Notes: generated from the sequence alone by a model not told the origin. A stretch of DNA of 64,000 nucleotides from Piscicola geometra (GCA_943735955.1 OX030968.1:192501-256500); one strand, 5' to 3'. Positions 54,044 to 63,893 are shown, numbered from the stretch's first letter. Numbers and translations: made by a program.

Positions 54044-54888
54044 ATGAATGGAGACTCAGTGAGCAAAGGTAAACTAACAGCAAAAAGTGAAGGCATTGAA
54101 TCTGAAAAAGGTGAAGAACAAAATGAATGGACAGTCAAAAGATCTACTTTCGACACTTTGAGCAATTCTGAGATCATTTTTGCCTCTCAGACTGCTATGG
54201 TCTCAGATATAAACGCTTCCAAAAAGAGTTCTTTTCAAATCACTGGCATATACGACAGTAGTTTGCCAGACCCAGACCCTGCATATTTATCCAAACTGCA
54301 GCAGTCACCTTTTGCTCAAGACGTCCACAGAAGCAAGACGCCGAATACGGAACCTCGTCTGGCGAACAGTTTCTGCTCCTCATCACCCAAGCTCAAGGCG
54401 TTCATTCCTCCAATGGGGAGTGTTGCTGCCGACAGCCTGCTCAGGACGAGTGACCTCGACTTGAGCGACATGCAGTCGTCGCGTTTCAAAGTGGTGCACA
54501 TCGCGAGCAACAAGAAACCCGTGAAGAGAGGTCGCTGGATGTGTCACGACTTCAACTTTGAGCGACCAGTGCAGTACCTGTCGAGGGAGGTGGACGAGGA
54601 CGGCATGCCCGACTCGAAGATGTACTACATCGAGGAGGACAAGCACCTCCTCCTCAACCACTTTGGCATGGTCTACACCGACGGACACTTGACCCTCGAG
54701 GATGCTAGTCTGCAGAGTGGCCATGACGCGTCGACTGGCGCGTTTGACTTGCGCAGTGGCGTCTGCATCGTGCCCTCGCCCGCCTCGTGCGACCCTCCAC
54801 ACCGCTCTGGCGCCCTTCTCACCGCACCTGCCGAACTCCACTTCGACACCGTCTCATGTCTCCCTGAACTTAGTGACACTGAAGCTGG
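54044..54888 (+). CDS. TSC22D: TSC22-domain (bunched-like) protein, long isoform, exon 1 of 3
   Basis: First coding exon of a TSC22-domain family regulator. Residues 60-68 (KKSSFQITG) match the first motif specific to long TSC22D/bunched isoforms. Residues 145-151 (SSRFKVV) and 162-170 (RGRWMCHDF) match the second. In Drosophila the long bunched isoforms carry these motifs, act in growth control and bind the adaptor Madm; that role is knowledge of the family and was not seen here. The exon encodes 281 residues plus two bases and ends at a strong donor (GCTGG|GTATGT, phase 2). The frame stays open upstream to the acceptor-like site at 53959, so ATG 54044 is the first in-frame methionine but a slightly earlier non-AUG extension or 5' UTR cannot be excluded. 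The second half of the exon is much GC-richer than the first. The satellite block ends about 630 bp upstream. Confidence 0.85.
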
Positions 54889-55083
54889 GTATGTTTGTGT
54901 GTTTTGTGTGTGTGTGTGTGTGTTTGTGTGCTTTATAAAATACGCATACAAACAAGTTGTCATAGGCACATGATCAGCTGTAACAGCAGTGATGCGCTCA
55001 TGTTGTCTCTGCTTTCAGGCCTCTCCTCTTTTTTTCTATTCATTCATTTATTATTCTTCTTTTGCTTGTTCTGTATTTCTGTT

Positions 55084-55205
55084 GTTTAAAGTACAATTAG
55101 TGTTATGTATTTCTATTGTTTTTATTTTTGTTTAAAGTACAATTATTGTTATGTATTTCTATTGTTTTTATATGTGTTTAAAGTATAATTATTGTTATGT
55201 ATTTC
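55084..55205 (+). repeat. 46-bp tandem repeat, about 2.7 copies
   Basis: Units begin GTTTAAAGTA at 55084, 55130 and 55176, each followed by an ATTGTTATGTATTTC block. It lies in intron 1 of the TSC22D homologue. Confidence 0.9.
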
Positions 55206-55369
55206 GAGAATGTTCAAGCATCAGTAGTTTCTGAATGACTTCATCTTCCTAATGTCTCAAATTCCACACACACAACAAACACAAATTATGTGAAAAATAT
55301 AAAAACCTAGAACTTAGCAGCAATAAAAATTCTTAGAAGTTCTACATGTGACCAACCAAACTCTTGCAT

Positions 55370-58262
55370 CTCACCACCCACGCACCCACCATCCACGCAC
55401 CCACCACACCACCCACTCATCCACCATTACAACACACCACAGCCACCACTTTATACAATCTCACCCACTAAACCACCACACTACAACACACCAAAGCCAC
55501 CACACCTCCCACAAACCACCCACTACACCACCACACTACAACACACCAAAGCCACCACACCTCCCACAAACCACCCACTACACCACCACACTACAACACA
55601 CCAAAGTCACCACACCTCACACCACACCACCCACTACACCACCACACTACAACACACCAAAGCCACCACACCTCCCACAAACCACCCACTACACCACCAC
55701 ACTACATCACACCAAAGTCACCACACCTCACACCACACCACCCACTACACCACCACAGTAAAACATAATAAAACCACCACACCTCACACCACACTATAAC
55801 ACACCACACCTCCCACCACACTACAACACACCACACCTCCCACCACACTACAACACACCACACCTCCCACCACACTACAACACACCACACCTCCCACCAC
55901 ACTATAACACACCACACCTCCCACCACACTACAACACACCACACCTCCCACCACACTACAATACACCACACCTCCCACCACACTACAACACACCACACCT
56001 CCCACCACACTACAACACACCACACCTTCCACCACACTATAACACACCACACCTCCCACCACACTACAACACACCACACCTCCCACCACACTACAACACA
56101 CCACACCTCCCACCACACTACAACACACCACACCTCCCACCACACTACAACACATCACACCTCCCACCACACTACAACACACCACACCTCCCACCACACT
56201 ACAACACACCACACTACAACACACCACACCTCCCACCACACTACAACACACCACACCTCCCACCACACTACAACACACCACACCTCCCACCACACTACAA
56301 CACACCACACCTCCCACCACACTACAACACACCACACCTCCCATCACACTACGACACACCACACCTCCCACCACACTACAACACACCACACCTCCCACCA
56401 CACTACAACACACCACACCTCCCACCAAACCTCACACCACACCTCCCACCACACTACAACACACCACACCTCCCACCACACTACAACACACCACACCTCC
56501 CACCACACCTCACACCACACCTCCCACCACACCTCCCACCACACTACAACACACCACACCTCCCACCACACTACAACACACCACACCTCCCACCACACTA
56601 CAACACACCACACCTCCCACCACACTACAACACACCACACCTCACACCACACTACAACACACCACACCTCCCACCACACTACAACACACCACACCTCCCA
56701 CCACACTAAAACACACCACACCTGCCACCACACTACAATACACCACACCTCCCACCACACTACAACACACCACACCTCACACCACACCTCCCACCACACT
56801 ACAACACACCACACCTCCCACCACACCTCCCACCACACTACAACACACCACACCTCCCACCACTCTACAACACACCACACCTCCCACCACACTACAACAC
56901 ACCACACCTCCCACCACACTACAACACACCACACCTCACACCACACTACAACACACCACACTACAACACACCACACCTCCCACCACACTACAACACACCA
57001 CACCTTCCACCACACTAAAACACACCACACCTCCCACCACACTACAACACACCACACCTCCCACCACACTACAACACACCACACCTCCCACCACACTACA
57101 ACACACCACACCTCCCACCACACTACAACACACCACACCTCCCACCACACTACAACACACCACACCTCACACCACACTACAACACACCACACCTCCCACC
57201 ACACTACAACACACCACACCTCCCACCACACTACAACCCACCACACTACAACACACCACACCTCCCACCACACTACAACACACCACACTATAACACACCA
57301 CACCTCCCACCACACTACAACACACCACACCTCCCACCACACACAACACACCACACCTCCCACCACACTACAACACACCACACCTCCCACCACACTATAA
57401 CACACCACACCTCCCACCACACTACAACACACCACACCTCCCACCACACTACAACACACCACACCTCCCACCACACTACGACACACCACACCTCCCACCA
57501 CACTACAACACACCACACCTCCCACCACACTACGACACACCACACCTCCCACCACACTACAACACACCACACCTCCCACCACACTACAACACACCACACC
57601 TCCCACCACACTACAACACACCACACCTCCCACCACACTACAACACACCACACCTCCCACCACACTACAACACACCACACCTCACACCACACTACAACAC
57701 ACCACACCTCCCACCACACTACAACACACCACACCTCCCACCACACTACAACACACCACACCTCCCACCACACTACAACACACCACACCTCCCACCACAC
57801 TACAACACACCACACTACAACACACCACACCTCCCACCACACTACAACACACCACACCTCCCACCACACTACAACACACCACACCTCCCACCACACTACA
57901 ACACACCACACCTCCAACCACACTACAACACACCACACCTCACACCACACTACAACACACCACACCTCCCACCACACCTCCCACCACACTACAACACACC
58001 ACACCTCCCACCACTCTACAACACACCACACCTCCCACCACACTACAACACACCACACTACAACACACCACACCTCCCACCACACTACAACACACCACAC
58101 CTCCCACCACACTACAACACACCACACCTCCCACCACACTACAACACACCACACCTCCAACCACACTACAACACACCACACCTCACACCACACTACAACA
58201 CACCACACCTCCCACCACACCTCCCACCACACTACAACACACCACACCTCACACCACACTAC
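55370..58262 (+). repeat. CA-rich minisatellite in intron 1 (55-bp then 27-bp units)
   Basis: The first part (about 55430-55770) has roughly 55-bp units that contain ACACCAAAGCCACCACACC and ACAAACCACCCACTACACC. From about 55780 to 58262 it becomes a homogeneous 27-bp repeat built from CACACCTCCCACCACAC and TACAACACAC, with about 90 copies and occasional shortened units. Because 27 is a multiple of three, the reverse strand gives long open frames of a W/V/C/E repeat, which I treat as non-coding. Confidence 0.95.
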
Positions 58263-58418
58263 AACATACTAAAACACACTGCAGCCACCACACCACACTT
58301 GAGCCTTTTCACTTCATAATGTAATTGATTTCTTATTGAGACAAAGTTCATGCAGCCTTCATTCATAGAGCAGTAGCTTAGCAAGGAGGTGATGCATGTG
58401 TGGTGCTGATAATGATGA

Positions 58419-58556
58419 TGGTGATGATGATGGGAGATATGGTGATGGTGATGATGATGGGACATATGGTGATGGTGATGATGATGGGAGATATGGTGAT
58501 GGTGATGATGATGGGAGATAGGGTGATGGTGATGATGATGGGAATTATGGTTATGG
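58419..58556 (+). repeat. 27-bp GATGGTGATGATG minisatellite, about 5 copies
   Basis: Repeated GATGGTGATGATGATGGGA followed by GATATGGT, GACATATGGT or similar, in intron 1. It is unrelated in sequence to the neighbouring CA-rich 27-bp family although the period is the same. Confidence 0.9.
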
Positions 58557-58835
58557 TGGCATTTGAAGGTAGCAACAGTACATTTTCACTTCAGTGGGAC
58601 TCAGAGTTTATGTTTATGTCGATTTGTATGTTACATTGTATCATCATCACCACTACACCTACTACTAAAACAACAACATTTCACGACCACCACCAACAAC
58701 AACATCTCACCACTAACAACAACAACATCTCACCACTAACAACAACAACAAGACTACCGCATACCCACAACCTCCACGCGGTGCGGTGGGGGGCGCTTGC
58801 GCCTCAAATGTGGGTACTTTCGGCCACCCTGCCAG

Positions 58836-59055
58836 GGCAGACTTTGCAAGTCAGCCCAGGAGACAACAAACTCATCTCTGGACAGACTGCCCAGCCCTGG
58901 AACAAGGGCTGGGCAAGAACACAAGAAAACTGACTCAAGAGCCTGACAGCGCAGCTGGACGAGACTATCCTCCCCAGACTGCTGAACAACACAACGAAAT
59001 ATTACAACAACAACAACATCTCACCTCCACCAACAATAACAACAACATCTCACCT

Positions 59056-59086
<31 letters not shown>

Positions 59087-59291
59087 CATCTCACCTCCAC
59101 CACCACCAAGAACAACAACAAGTACAACAACAACAACAACACCAACACGACAGTGCGGGTGCCTCGTCGATGTGCGCGATCGACAACAAGATCGAGCAGG
59201 CGATGGACCTGGTGAAGAGCCACCTGATGTTCGCCGTGCACGAGGAGGTGCAGCAGCTCAAGGAGCAGATCAAGCACCTCATGCTCCGAAG
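58836..59291 (+). CDS. TSC22D: TSC22D homologue exon 2, first part of TSC box
   Basis: This exon carries the diagnostic TSC box. From 59176 the translation reads [18 protein letters not shown], then [19 protein letters not shown], almost identical to the family signature. In the assembled protein the box starts at about residue 396. Upstream in the exon are low-complexity Q, T, P and H runs (58998-59150), and before them about 50 residues I do not recognise. The 3' end is AG at 59290-59291 followed by GT. The 5' end is inferred: the phase-2 donor of exon 1 requires an AG at a codon start, and CCTGCCAG ending at 58835 is the best of several candidates (others lie near 58849 and 58860). The TSC box mediates dimerisation with other TSC22 proteins. 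Confidence 0.85.
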
Positions 59292-59482
59292 GTCCTTCCA
59301 CGCCATCATCATCATCATTACCGCTACCACCACATCATCATCATCACCGCTACCATCCCATTATCATCATCATTACTACCACCACATCGTCATTATTATT
59401 GCCCCATCATCATCATCATCATCATCATCATTATCATTATCACCATCATCATCAGCATCATCATCATCATCACTGGCACCAG
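59292..59482 (+). other. intron 2 of TSC22D homologue, triplet-repeat filled
   Basis: A 191-bp GT-AG intron (AAG|GTCCTT to GGCACCAG|G). It is almost entirely CATCAT/ATCATC triplets. Removing it joins CGA-AG to G-TCG and restores the TSC22 family sequence with no gap, which supports both boundaries. Confidence 0.9.
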
Positions 59483-59563
59483 GTCGCTGCTGGAGAAGGA
59501 GAACTTGATTCTGCGGGCGTCTGCCTCGCCAGAAACTCTCGCCAGACTGAAGAGCCTGCGAAC

Positions 59564-59601
<38 letters not shown>

Positions 59602-60161
59602 CCACTGGTGCTGCTGATAATGATGATGATGCTGTTGCTGCAACTGCTGGTGATAGTGGAGGTCGTGGTAACGATGAAGAAGCGGGTGGTGGTGATGATG
59701 ATGGCGATGAATATTTAAATGACGTTCACAAAGATAGTATTCATAAAAACATGCATAATAATAATAATAATAATAATTTTAAAAACAATATAAATAATAA
59801 ATGCAGCCAGAGTAGTAGAAGGGATGAGAGGGTCACTTTTGAGGTTGGTGACGTCATGAATGGCGGTGATGATGATCATGCCAAAGAAGGCAATTACAAT
59901 CATCATCACCCTAAAGATAATATTCCAGATGTTAATAGTGAACATCTTCCAATAGGCACCACCAACAACAACAACCATAACAACACCAACAACAACAACA
60001 ACCATAACAACAACAACCATAACAACAACCACAACAACAACCACAACAACCATAAGAGTAATAATAATTCCACATTCTCCAAAACAATCTTGCCAAACAA
60101 CAAAATCCTATCCAAAAACAACTACAACATAGATAATAATGATAATGACGTATTCACATGA
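59483..60161 (+). CDS. TSC22D: TSC22D homologue exon 3: leucine zipper and C-terminal tail
   Basis: The exon opens with [20 protein letters not shown], the second half of the TSC box/leucine zipper. It aligns without gaps to the family pattern (NSQLEQENNLLKTLASPEQL) once intron 2 is removed. It then encodes a tail of about 200 residues, far longer than the short tail of most TSC22 proteins: 12 Asp (GAT run 59565-59600), further acidic/Gly stretches, and Asn/His-rich runs at about 59757-59775 and 59960-60065. The stop TGA at 60159-60161 lies inside a 22-bp tandem repeat. With exons 1 and 2 the coding length is 1980 nt (659 residues), which divides exactly by three. The tail may be disordered; its reality beyond the zipper rests only on the open frame. 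Confidence 0.85.
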
Positions 60162-60234
60162 TGATGATGACGTATTCACATGATGATGATGACGTTGTCA
60201 CAAAATGATGATGACGTAATGACATCATATGATC
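60147..60234 (+). repeat. 22-bp tandem repeat with TGACGT, 4 copies
   Basis: GACG recurs at 60147, 60169, 60191 and 60213, each inside ATGACGT(A/T) and followed by CACATGATGATGAT or a variant. The first copy contains the TSC22D stop codon and the rest form the start of the 3' UTR. TGACGT is the half-site of the CREB/ATF element. Confidence 0.85.
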
Positions 60235-60317
60235 AGAATTGCGTCATCGCGCCTTCTTGAGACGACCTTCGCCTTCATTCATTGCCCTTGTAAATAGTCC
60301 ACATTCTCTTGTCCAGT

Positions 60318-60338
60318 ATTTGTGTGTGTGTGTGTGTG

Positions 60339-60437
<99 letters not shown>

Positions 60438-60450
60438 GTGTGTGTGTGTG
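60318..60450 (+). repeat. TG dinucleotide microsatellite
   Basis: About 65 TG repeats with a few TGCG interruptions, followed by a T10 run. It is likely in the 3' UTR or downstream flank of the TSC22D gene. Confidence 0.97.
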
Positions 60451-60516
60451 TTTTTTTTTTGAATTCATGATGATGCAAATGACAATGACGATGAGGCTAA
60501 GCAGCAATGGGGAGCA

Positions 60517-60727
60517 GGGATCATCGAGGGAAGGTCATCATCGAGGGGAGGTCATCATCGAGGGAAGGTCATCATCGAGGGAAGGTCATCATCGAGGGAA
60601 GGTCATCATCGAGGGAAGGTCATCATCGAGGGAAGGTCATCATCGAGGAAAGGTCATCATCGAGGGATGGTCATCATCGAGGAAAGGTCATCATCGAGGA
60701 AAGGTCATCATCGAGGGAAGGTCATCA
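60517..60727 (+). repeat. 17-bp minisatellite, about 12 copies
   Basis: The unit is TCATCATCGAGGGAAGG with small variants (GAGGAAAGG, GAGGGATGG). Frame rotation through three 17-bp units gives a 17-residue periodic open frame, which is not protein-like. Confidence 0.95.
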
Positions 60728-60740
60728 AACTTTCGGAATG

Positions 60741-60752
60741 CAAGATGGCGGC
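60741..60752 (+). promoter_or_regulatory. possible YY1-type start motif CAAGATGGCGGC
   Basis: CAAGATGGCGGC is a perfect match to the YY1/Pho-type motif often found at start sites around an initiating ATG. The frame from this ATG runs only about 30 codons. It is a single match, with no other promoter evidence. Confidence 0.2.
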
Positions 60753-61290
60753 TGATTGTCGAGGTGTGGAAGAGTCGTTGGTGCTCTTCTCTTTGCATCC
60801 TCTCTTTTCCTCCCTTTCTCACTCCTCTCTCTTCTGACATTTCTCTTTTGCTTTCATCTCTCCTCCTTCTTCTACTCCCTCCGCGCATCTTTAGTCTTTT
60901 ATCTGATTGCCTGGTAGTAAACTACATGCAGTTTGCTACATGCATTCGGCCTTCATTTCGGCATTAACATTCCTATAAAATATCTATTTGCCTTCTTCAT
61001 TACCTTTCTTTATTCTCTTATCATCCATTACTTTCTTTATTGTCTTATTCTTTATTTAGTTGTTTTTCTTTCTTCTTCTGCCCCTCGCTGCAACAAGGAG
61101 GCATTCTCTGCACACCACTGCACTCAAACACCACCATCGGCCCATCAGACCACCCTTTATGGCCATGCTGGTGATGATGATGATGACTAATGATTATGCT
61201 TGTGATGATGATGATGCTGATAAAGATTTGCACAAGACGATGTAATAGTGATAGTTTGGAGAGATGCTGGGTGATAGTTATTTGCTTCAT
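60753..61290. other. no gene seen
   Basis: A pyrimidine-rich stretch (TCTCTT/CTTCTC runs to about 61080) followed by GATGATGATG runs near 61170-61220. I see no splice-bounded exon or RNA gene. Confidence 0.5.
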
Positions 61291-61298
61291 TTAAATAC

Positions 61299-61390
61299 AA
61301 GTTTGTATATAAACATGCATACATTTGTATATAAACTTGCATACATTCTTTTGTATATAAACATGCATACATATTTTTGTATAGATACAT
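61299..61390 (+). repeat. TTTGTATATAAACATGCATAC short tandem repeat
   Basis: About three imperfect copies of TTGTATATAAAC plus TTGCATACAT, 26-31 bp apart. Confidence 0.85.
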
Positions 61391-61467
61391 ATACAAAGAC
61401 ATCTGTGTACTTAATGCATTGCTTTTGATTGCATATTCCCCGTCAGGCATTCAAACTGGGTATATTG

Positions 61468-61805
61468 GAGGGAGAAGGATGGAGGTGGAGGGAGAAGGAT
61501 GGAGGTGGAGGGAGAAGGATGGAGGTGAAGGGAGAAGGATGGAGGTAGAGGTAGAGGGAGAAGGATGGAGGTAGAAGGAGAAGGATGGAGGTGGAGGGAG
61601 AAGGATGGAGGTGGAAAGAAGGAAGGAGGATGGAGAGGGATAGAGGTGGAGGGAGAAGGATGGAGGTGGAGGGAGAAGGATGGAGGTGGAGAGAAGGATG
61701 GAGGATCGAGGGGGATAGAGGTGGAGGGAGAAGGATGGAGGTGGAGGGAGAAGGATGGAGGTGGAGAGAAGGAAGGAGGATCGAGGGGGATAGAGGTGGA
61801 GAAAG
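61468..61805 (+). repeat. 20-bp GA-rich minisatellite
   Basis: The unit is GGAGAAGGATGGAGGTGGAG with variants (GAGAAGGAAGGAGGATCGAG and others), about 17 copies, with a longer repeat of roughly 100 bp in the second half. It is strongly purine-rich on the plus strand. Confidence 0.93.
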
Positions 61806-61889
61806 AATGATGGGAGAGAATATAAAAGAATGAAGTTATAAAGAAAGAAGAAGAAAGCAATTTAATTAAGCGAAGGAAAAGCGAAGATT

Positions 61890-61946
61890 CTGCGACGTCA
61901 ATATTGTCGCAGGATAGCTTAGCCGCGCGGTTGGTGTTATCCTGCG
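61890..61946. repeat. nested inverted repeats at the left edge of the TIR element
   Basis: CTGCGAC (61890-61896) pairs with GTCGCAG (61906-61912). CGCAGGATA (61909-61917) pairs with TATCCTGCG (61938-61946). Between the latter two is TAGCTTAGCCGCGCGGTTGG, which resembles a tRNA-type A box. No B box follows, so a SINE or tRNA gene is not supported. Confidence 0.5.
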
Positions 61947-62444
61947 TCCAGATTTTAGCCAGATACTTTTAACAATCTTTTTTTCTTATTTATTAATATT
62001 TAGTGAATTTTCTTAAAATAATAATAATAAAGTTATTGTTTATATTAATCAAGATGATTGATCATTAACTATTATTTTTTAAGTACAATAATTTATATAA
62101 GATTTTTAGGGGATAAAATTGAATAAAAAACCAATTTATTAATTATAATGAGTAAAATAACAACAAATTAGATGATTATAATACAAATAAAAGATAAATT
62201 CAATCATTAGAGTAATTTTTGATATATTAAGTATTATAAATATTTTATTTATTTAGTGTTAGGTTAAGGTTAAGTTTAGGGTTAGTTTACGAAAATTCAA
62301 TGGTTATTACGAATTATTTTACAAAATATTTAAAAAATACTAAATTTATTATTATTATTTTACGAAAATTCAATAAATATTAATAAATAAGAAAAAAGAT
62401 TGTTAAAAGTATCTGCCTAAAATCTGGACGCAGGATAGCACCAA
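61931..62444. mobile_element. 514-bp AT-rich element with long terminal inverted repeats (MITE-like)
   Basis: The left end (61931 to about 62030) and the reverse complement of the right end (about 62344-62444) match over roughly 100 bp with about six mismatches and one indel. They start TTGGTG(T/C)TATCCTGCG and continue with CAGATACTTTTAACAATC. The centre is AT-rich and has no open frame, so if it is a transposon it is non-autonomous. I could not find a clear target-site duplication, which leaves the superfamily open. A direct repeat TTTACGAAAATTCAAT lies inside it at about 62287 and 62350. Confidence 0.75.
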
Positions 62445-62544
62445 GAAAGGAAAAGTGATGAATTTTGTAAGAGTTAAGGAAGGTGTGACGCGAAAAGCGT
62501 TCACTGACAACCCAACACAGTTCATTCTCATGTGGCATGTTAAT

Positions 62545-62670
62545 ACTACCATTACCACTACTACCACCACTACTGCTACTACTACTACTACTACTACTAC
62601 TATTACCACTACTTTTACTACTACTTCCACTACTACTACTACTATTACTGATGATGATGATGATGATGAT
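62545..62670 (+). repeat. ACT/ACC triplet tract followed by GAT tract
   Basis: ACTACTACT-type triplets (about 62545-62645) run into GATGATGAT (about 62650-62670). The 103-codon open frame through it (62455-62766) is mainly Thr and Asp, and I do not accept it as a gene. Confidence 0.9.
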
Positions 62671-62726
62671 GTTGGTGCACAGCTTTTGAATAAATGCACT
62701 GCCGAAGATTGGAGACTTGGTTGTGC

Positions 62727-62732
62727 TTTAAT
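62727..62732 (-). terminator. possible ATTAAA poly(A) signal for the minus-strand gene
   Basis: ATTAAA on the minus strand, about 210 nt downstream of the stop at 62941. It is a common variant signal but a single hexamer in AT-rich DNA. Confidence 0.25.
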
Positions 62733-62830
62733 GAAGACGAGAAGAAGTGGGAAGTTGATCGCTTAATATCTAATAAGAGAGCAGTGCTGCAACCAAATAG
62801 ATCTCAATGGCATGAGCAGTAGGCAGTCAT

Positions 62831-62935
62831 CCATTTAGCTTCATCCCTTCCTCCCGTCGTTTCCTAATCCATCCATCCATTTAGCTTCATCCCTTCCTCC
62901 CGTCGTTTCCTAATCCATCCATCCATCCATCCATG
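62831..62935 (+). repeat. 46-bp tandem duplication plus CATC tract
   Basis: CCATTTAGCTTCATCCCTTC and the following sequence recur at 62831 and 62877 (46 bp). The second copy ends in a longer CCATCCATCCATC run. It would lie in the 3' UTR of the minus-strand gene. Confidence 0.9.
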
Positions 62936-62940
62936 CTTTT

Positions 62941-63009
62941 TCATTTCCTTCGCGACGTTGACGGTCTTTCTCCCCTCTCCAACCTCTCATCCAAGTCGTC
63001 GTCACTATC
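62941..63009 (-). CDS. unidentified minus-strand gene, last exon
   Basis: On the minus strand, acceptor CTCTAACAG precedes GATAGTGACGACGAC. The exon then encodes an acidic/basic tail (DSDDDLDERLERGERPSTS, then RRK) of 22 residues and a TGA stop at 62941-62943. Codon phase 0 matches the phase-0 end of the previous exon at 63712. The charged, Ser-rich composition would suit a disordered C-terminus. I do not recognise the protein. Support comes from the splice site, matching phase and non-repetitive sequence among repeats; the exon is short, so it is the least certain of the three. Confidence 0.5.
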   Translation of the reverse strand, partial: DSDDDLDERLERGERPSTSRRK

Positions 63010-63711
63010 CTGTTAGAGTGGTGATGATGATGATGCTAGCGTTAGGGTTACAACCTAAAAACTTCAACAACCACACCCACCTCAACAACCACACCCACCT
63101 CAACAACCTCACCCACCAACAACCTCACCAACCAACAACCTCACCAACCAACAACCTCACCAACCAACAACCTCACCAACCAACAACCTCACCAACCAAC
63201 AACCTCACCAACGACCAACCAACAACCTCACCAACGACCAACCAACAACCTCACCAACCAACAACCTCACCAACCAACAACCTCACCAACCAACAACCTC
63301 ACCAACCAACAACCTCACCAACCAACAACCTCACCAACCAACAACCTCACCAACCAACAACCTCACCAACCAACAACCTCACCAACCAACAACCTCACCA
63401 ACCAACAACCTCACCAACCAACAACCTCACCAACCAACAACCTCACCAACCAACAACCTCACCAACCAACAACCTCACCAACCAACAACCACACCAACCA
63501 ACAACCTCACCAACGACCACACCAACAACCTCACCAACCAACAACCTCACCCAACTCAACAACCACACCAACCAACAACCTCACCCACCTCAACAACCAC
63601 ACCCACCTCAACAACCACACCAACCAACAACCTCACCCACCTCAAAAACCACACCAACCAACAACCACACCCACCTCAACAACCACACCAACCAACGACC
63701 ACACCACGCAC
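63010..63711 (-). other. intron of the minus-strand gene, made of a minisatellite
   Basis: A 702-bp inferred intron (minus strand ATG|GTGCGT to TAACAG|G). Positions 63063-63706 are the 16-bp minisatellite described separately. The remaining 50 or so bases at its 3' end hold CATCATCATCATCACC and the acceptor. Confidence 0.5.
63063..63706 (+). repeat. 16-bp CAACCAACAACCTCAC minisatellite, about 40 copies
   Basis: The unit is ACCAACCAACAACCTC. Variant units (CCACACCCACCTCAACAA) lie at both ends, and two units are extended by CAACG. It produces a 16-residue N/P/T/Q/H periodic open frame because three 16-bp units make 48 bp. Confidence 0.95.
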
Positions 63712-63831
63712 CATTATCCTGGGGTGGCTCTTGGTGGCCTGCAGAAGCTCCTGGTCAGGCCTCGAGTCCCTGTTCTCGTACAGCAGGATGTTCAACGCCT
63801 CCTCGTATATCCGAGCTTCCGGAAACTCTAC
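63712..63831 (-). CDS. unidentified minus-strand gene, internal exon (40 codons)
   Basis: The minus-strand exon is bounded by acceptor CACCAAAAG|G and donor ATG|GTGCGT, 120 bp, phase 0 at both ends. It encodes [18 protein letters not shown], then [20 protein letters not shown], then IM. The composition is that of a globular helical protein (amphipathic [14 protein letters not shown] helix), and it sits as an island of complex sequence between triplet repeats and a minisatellite. I cannot assign a family. The plus-strand frame over it (63724-63921) is the antisense shadow. Confidence 0.65.
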
Positions 63832-63893
63832 CTTTTGGTGGTGGTGGTGATGATGATGATGTTCATCTTGGTGGTGGTGATGACGATGCCAAC
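63832..63893 (-). other. 62-bp intron of the minus-strand gene
   Basis: Minus strand AAG|GTTGGC to CAAAAG|G. The 62 bases are nearly all CAT/CAC triplets, like intron 2 of the neighbouring TSC22D gene. Confidence 0.6.

Larger units (their letters stand above)
54889..58835 (+). other. intron 1 of the TSC22D homologue
   Basis: It runs from donor GTATGT to an inferred acceptor CCTGCCAG at 58828-58835, the phase that joins Gly-282. A short TG tract follows the donor. Most of the intron is minisatellite: 46-bp units at 55084-55205, 55-bp units near 55440-55770, 27-bp units to 58262 and another 27-bp family near 58419-58556. I see no gene in it. Confidence 0.6.

Noticed and set aside
55702..58259. 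Open frames of a W/V/C/E nonapeptide repeat on the minus strand
   Set aside because: They are a by-product of a 27-bp intronic minisatellite; the frames break wherever a unit is shortened.
59172..59482. Frame upstream of exon 3 that overlaps the TSC box in another reading frame
   Set aside because: The TSC box is clearly in the other frame, and the exon 3 frame is joined through the 191-bp intron, not read through.
60244..60507. His-Thr repeat frame on the minus strand
   Set aside because: It is the translation of the TG microsatellite.
61905..61950. tRNA or SINE
   Set aside because: Only an A-box-like sequence is present; there is no B box, cloverleaf or poly-A tail.
62258..62287. Interstitial telomere
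   Set aside because: Only about four imperfect TTAGG(G)-like units inside a transposon-like element; too short to call.
62455..62766. 103-codon frame rich in Thr and Asp
   Set aside because: The core is an ACT/GAT triplet tract. The flanking residues show no family resemblance and the start adjoins a transposon end.
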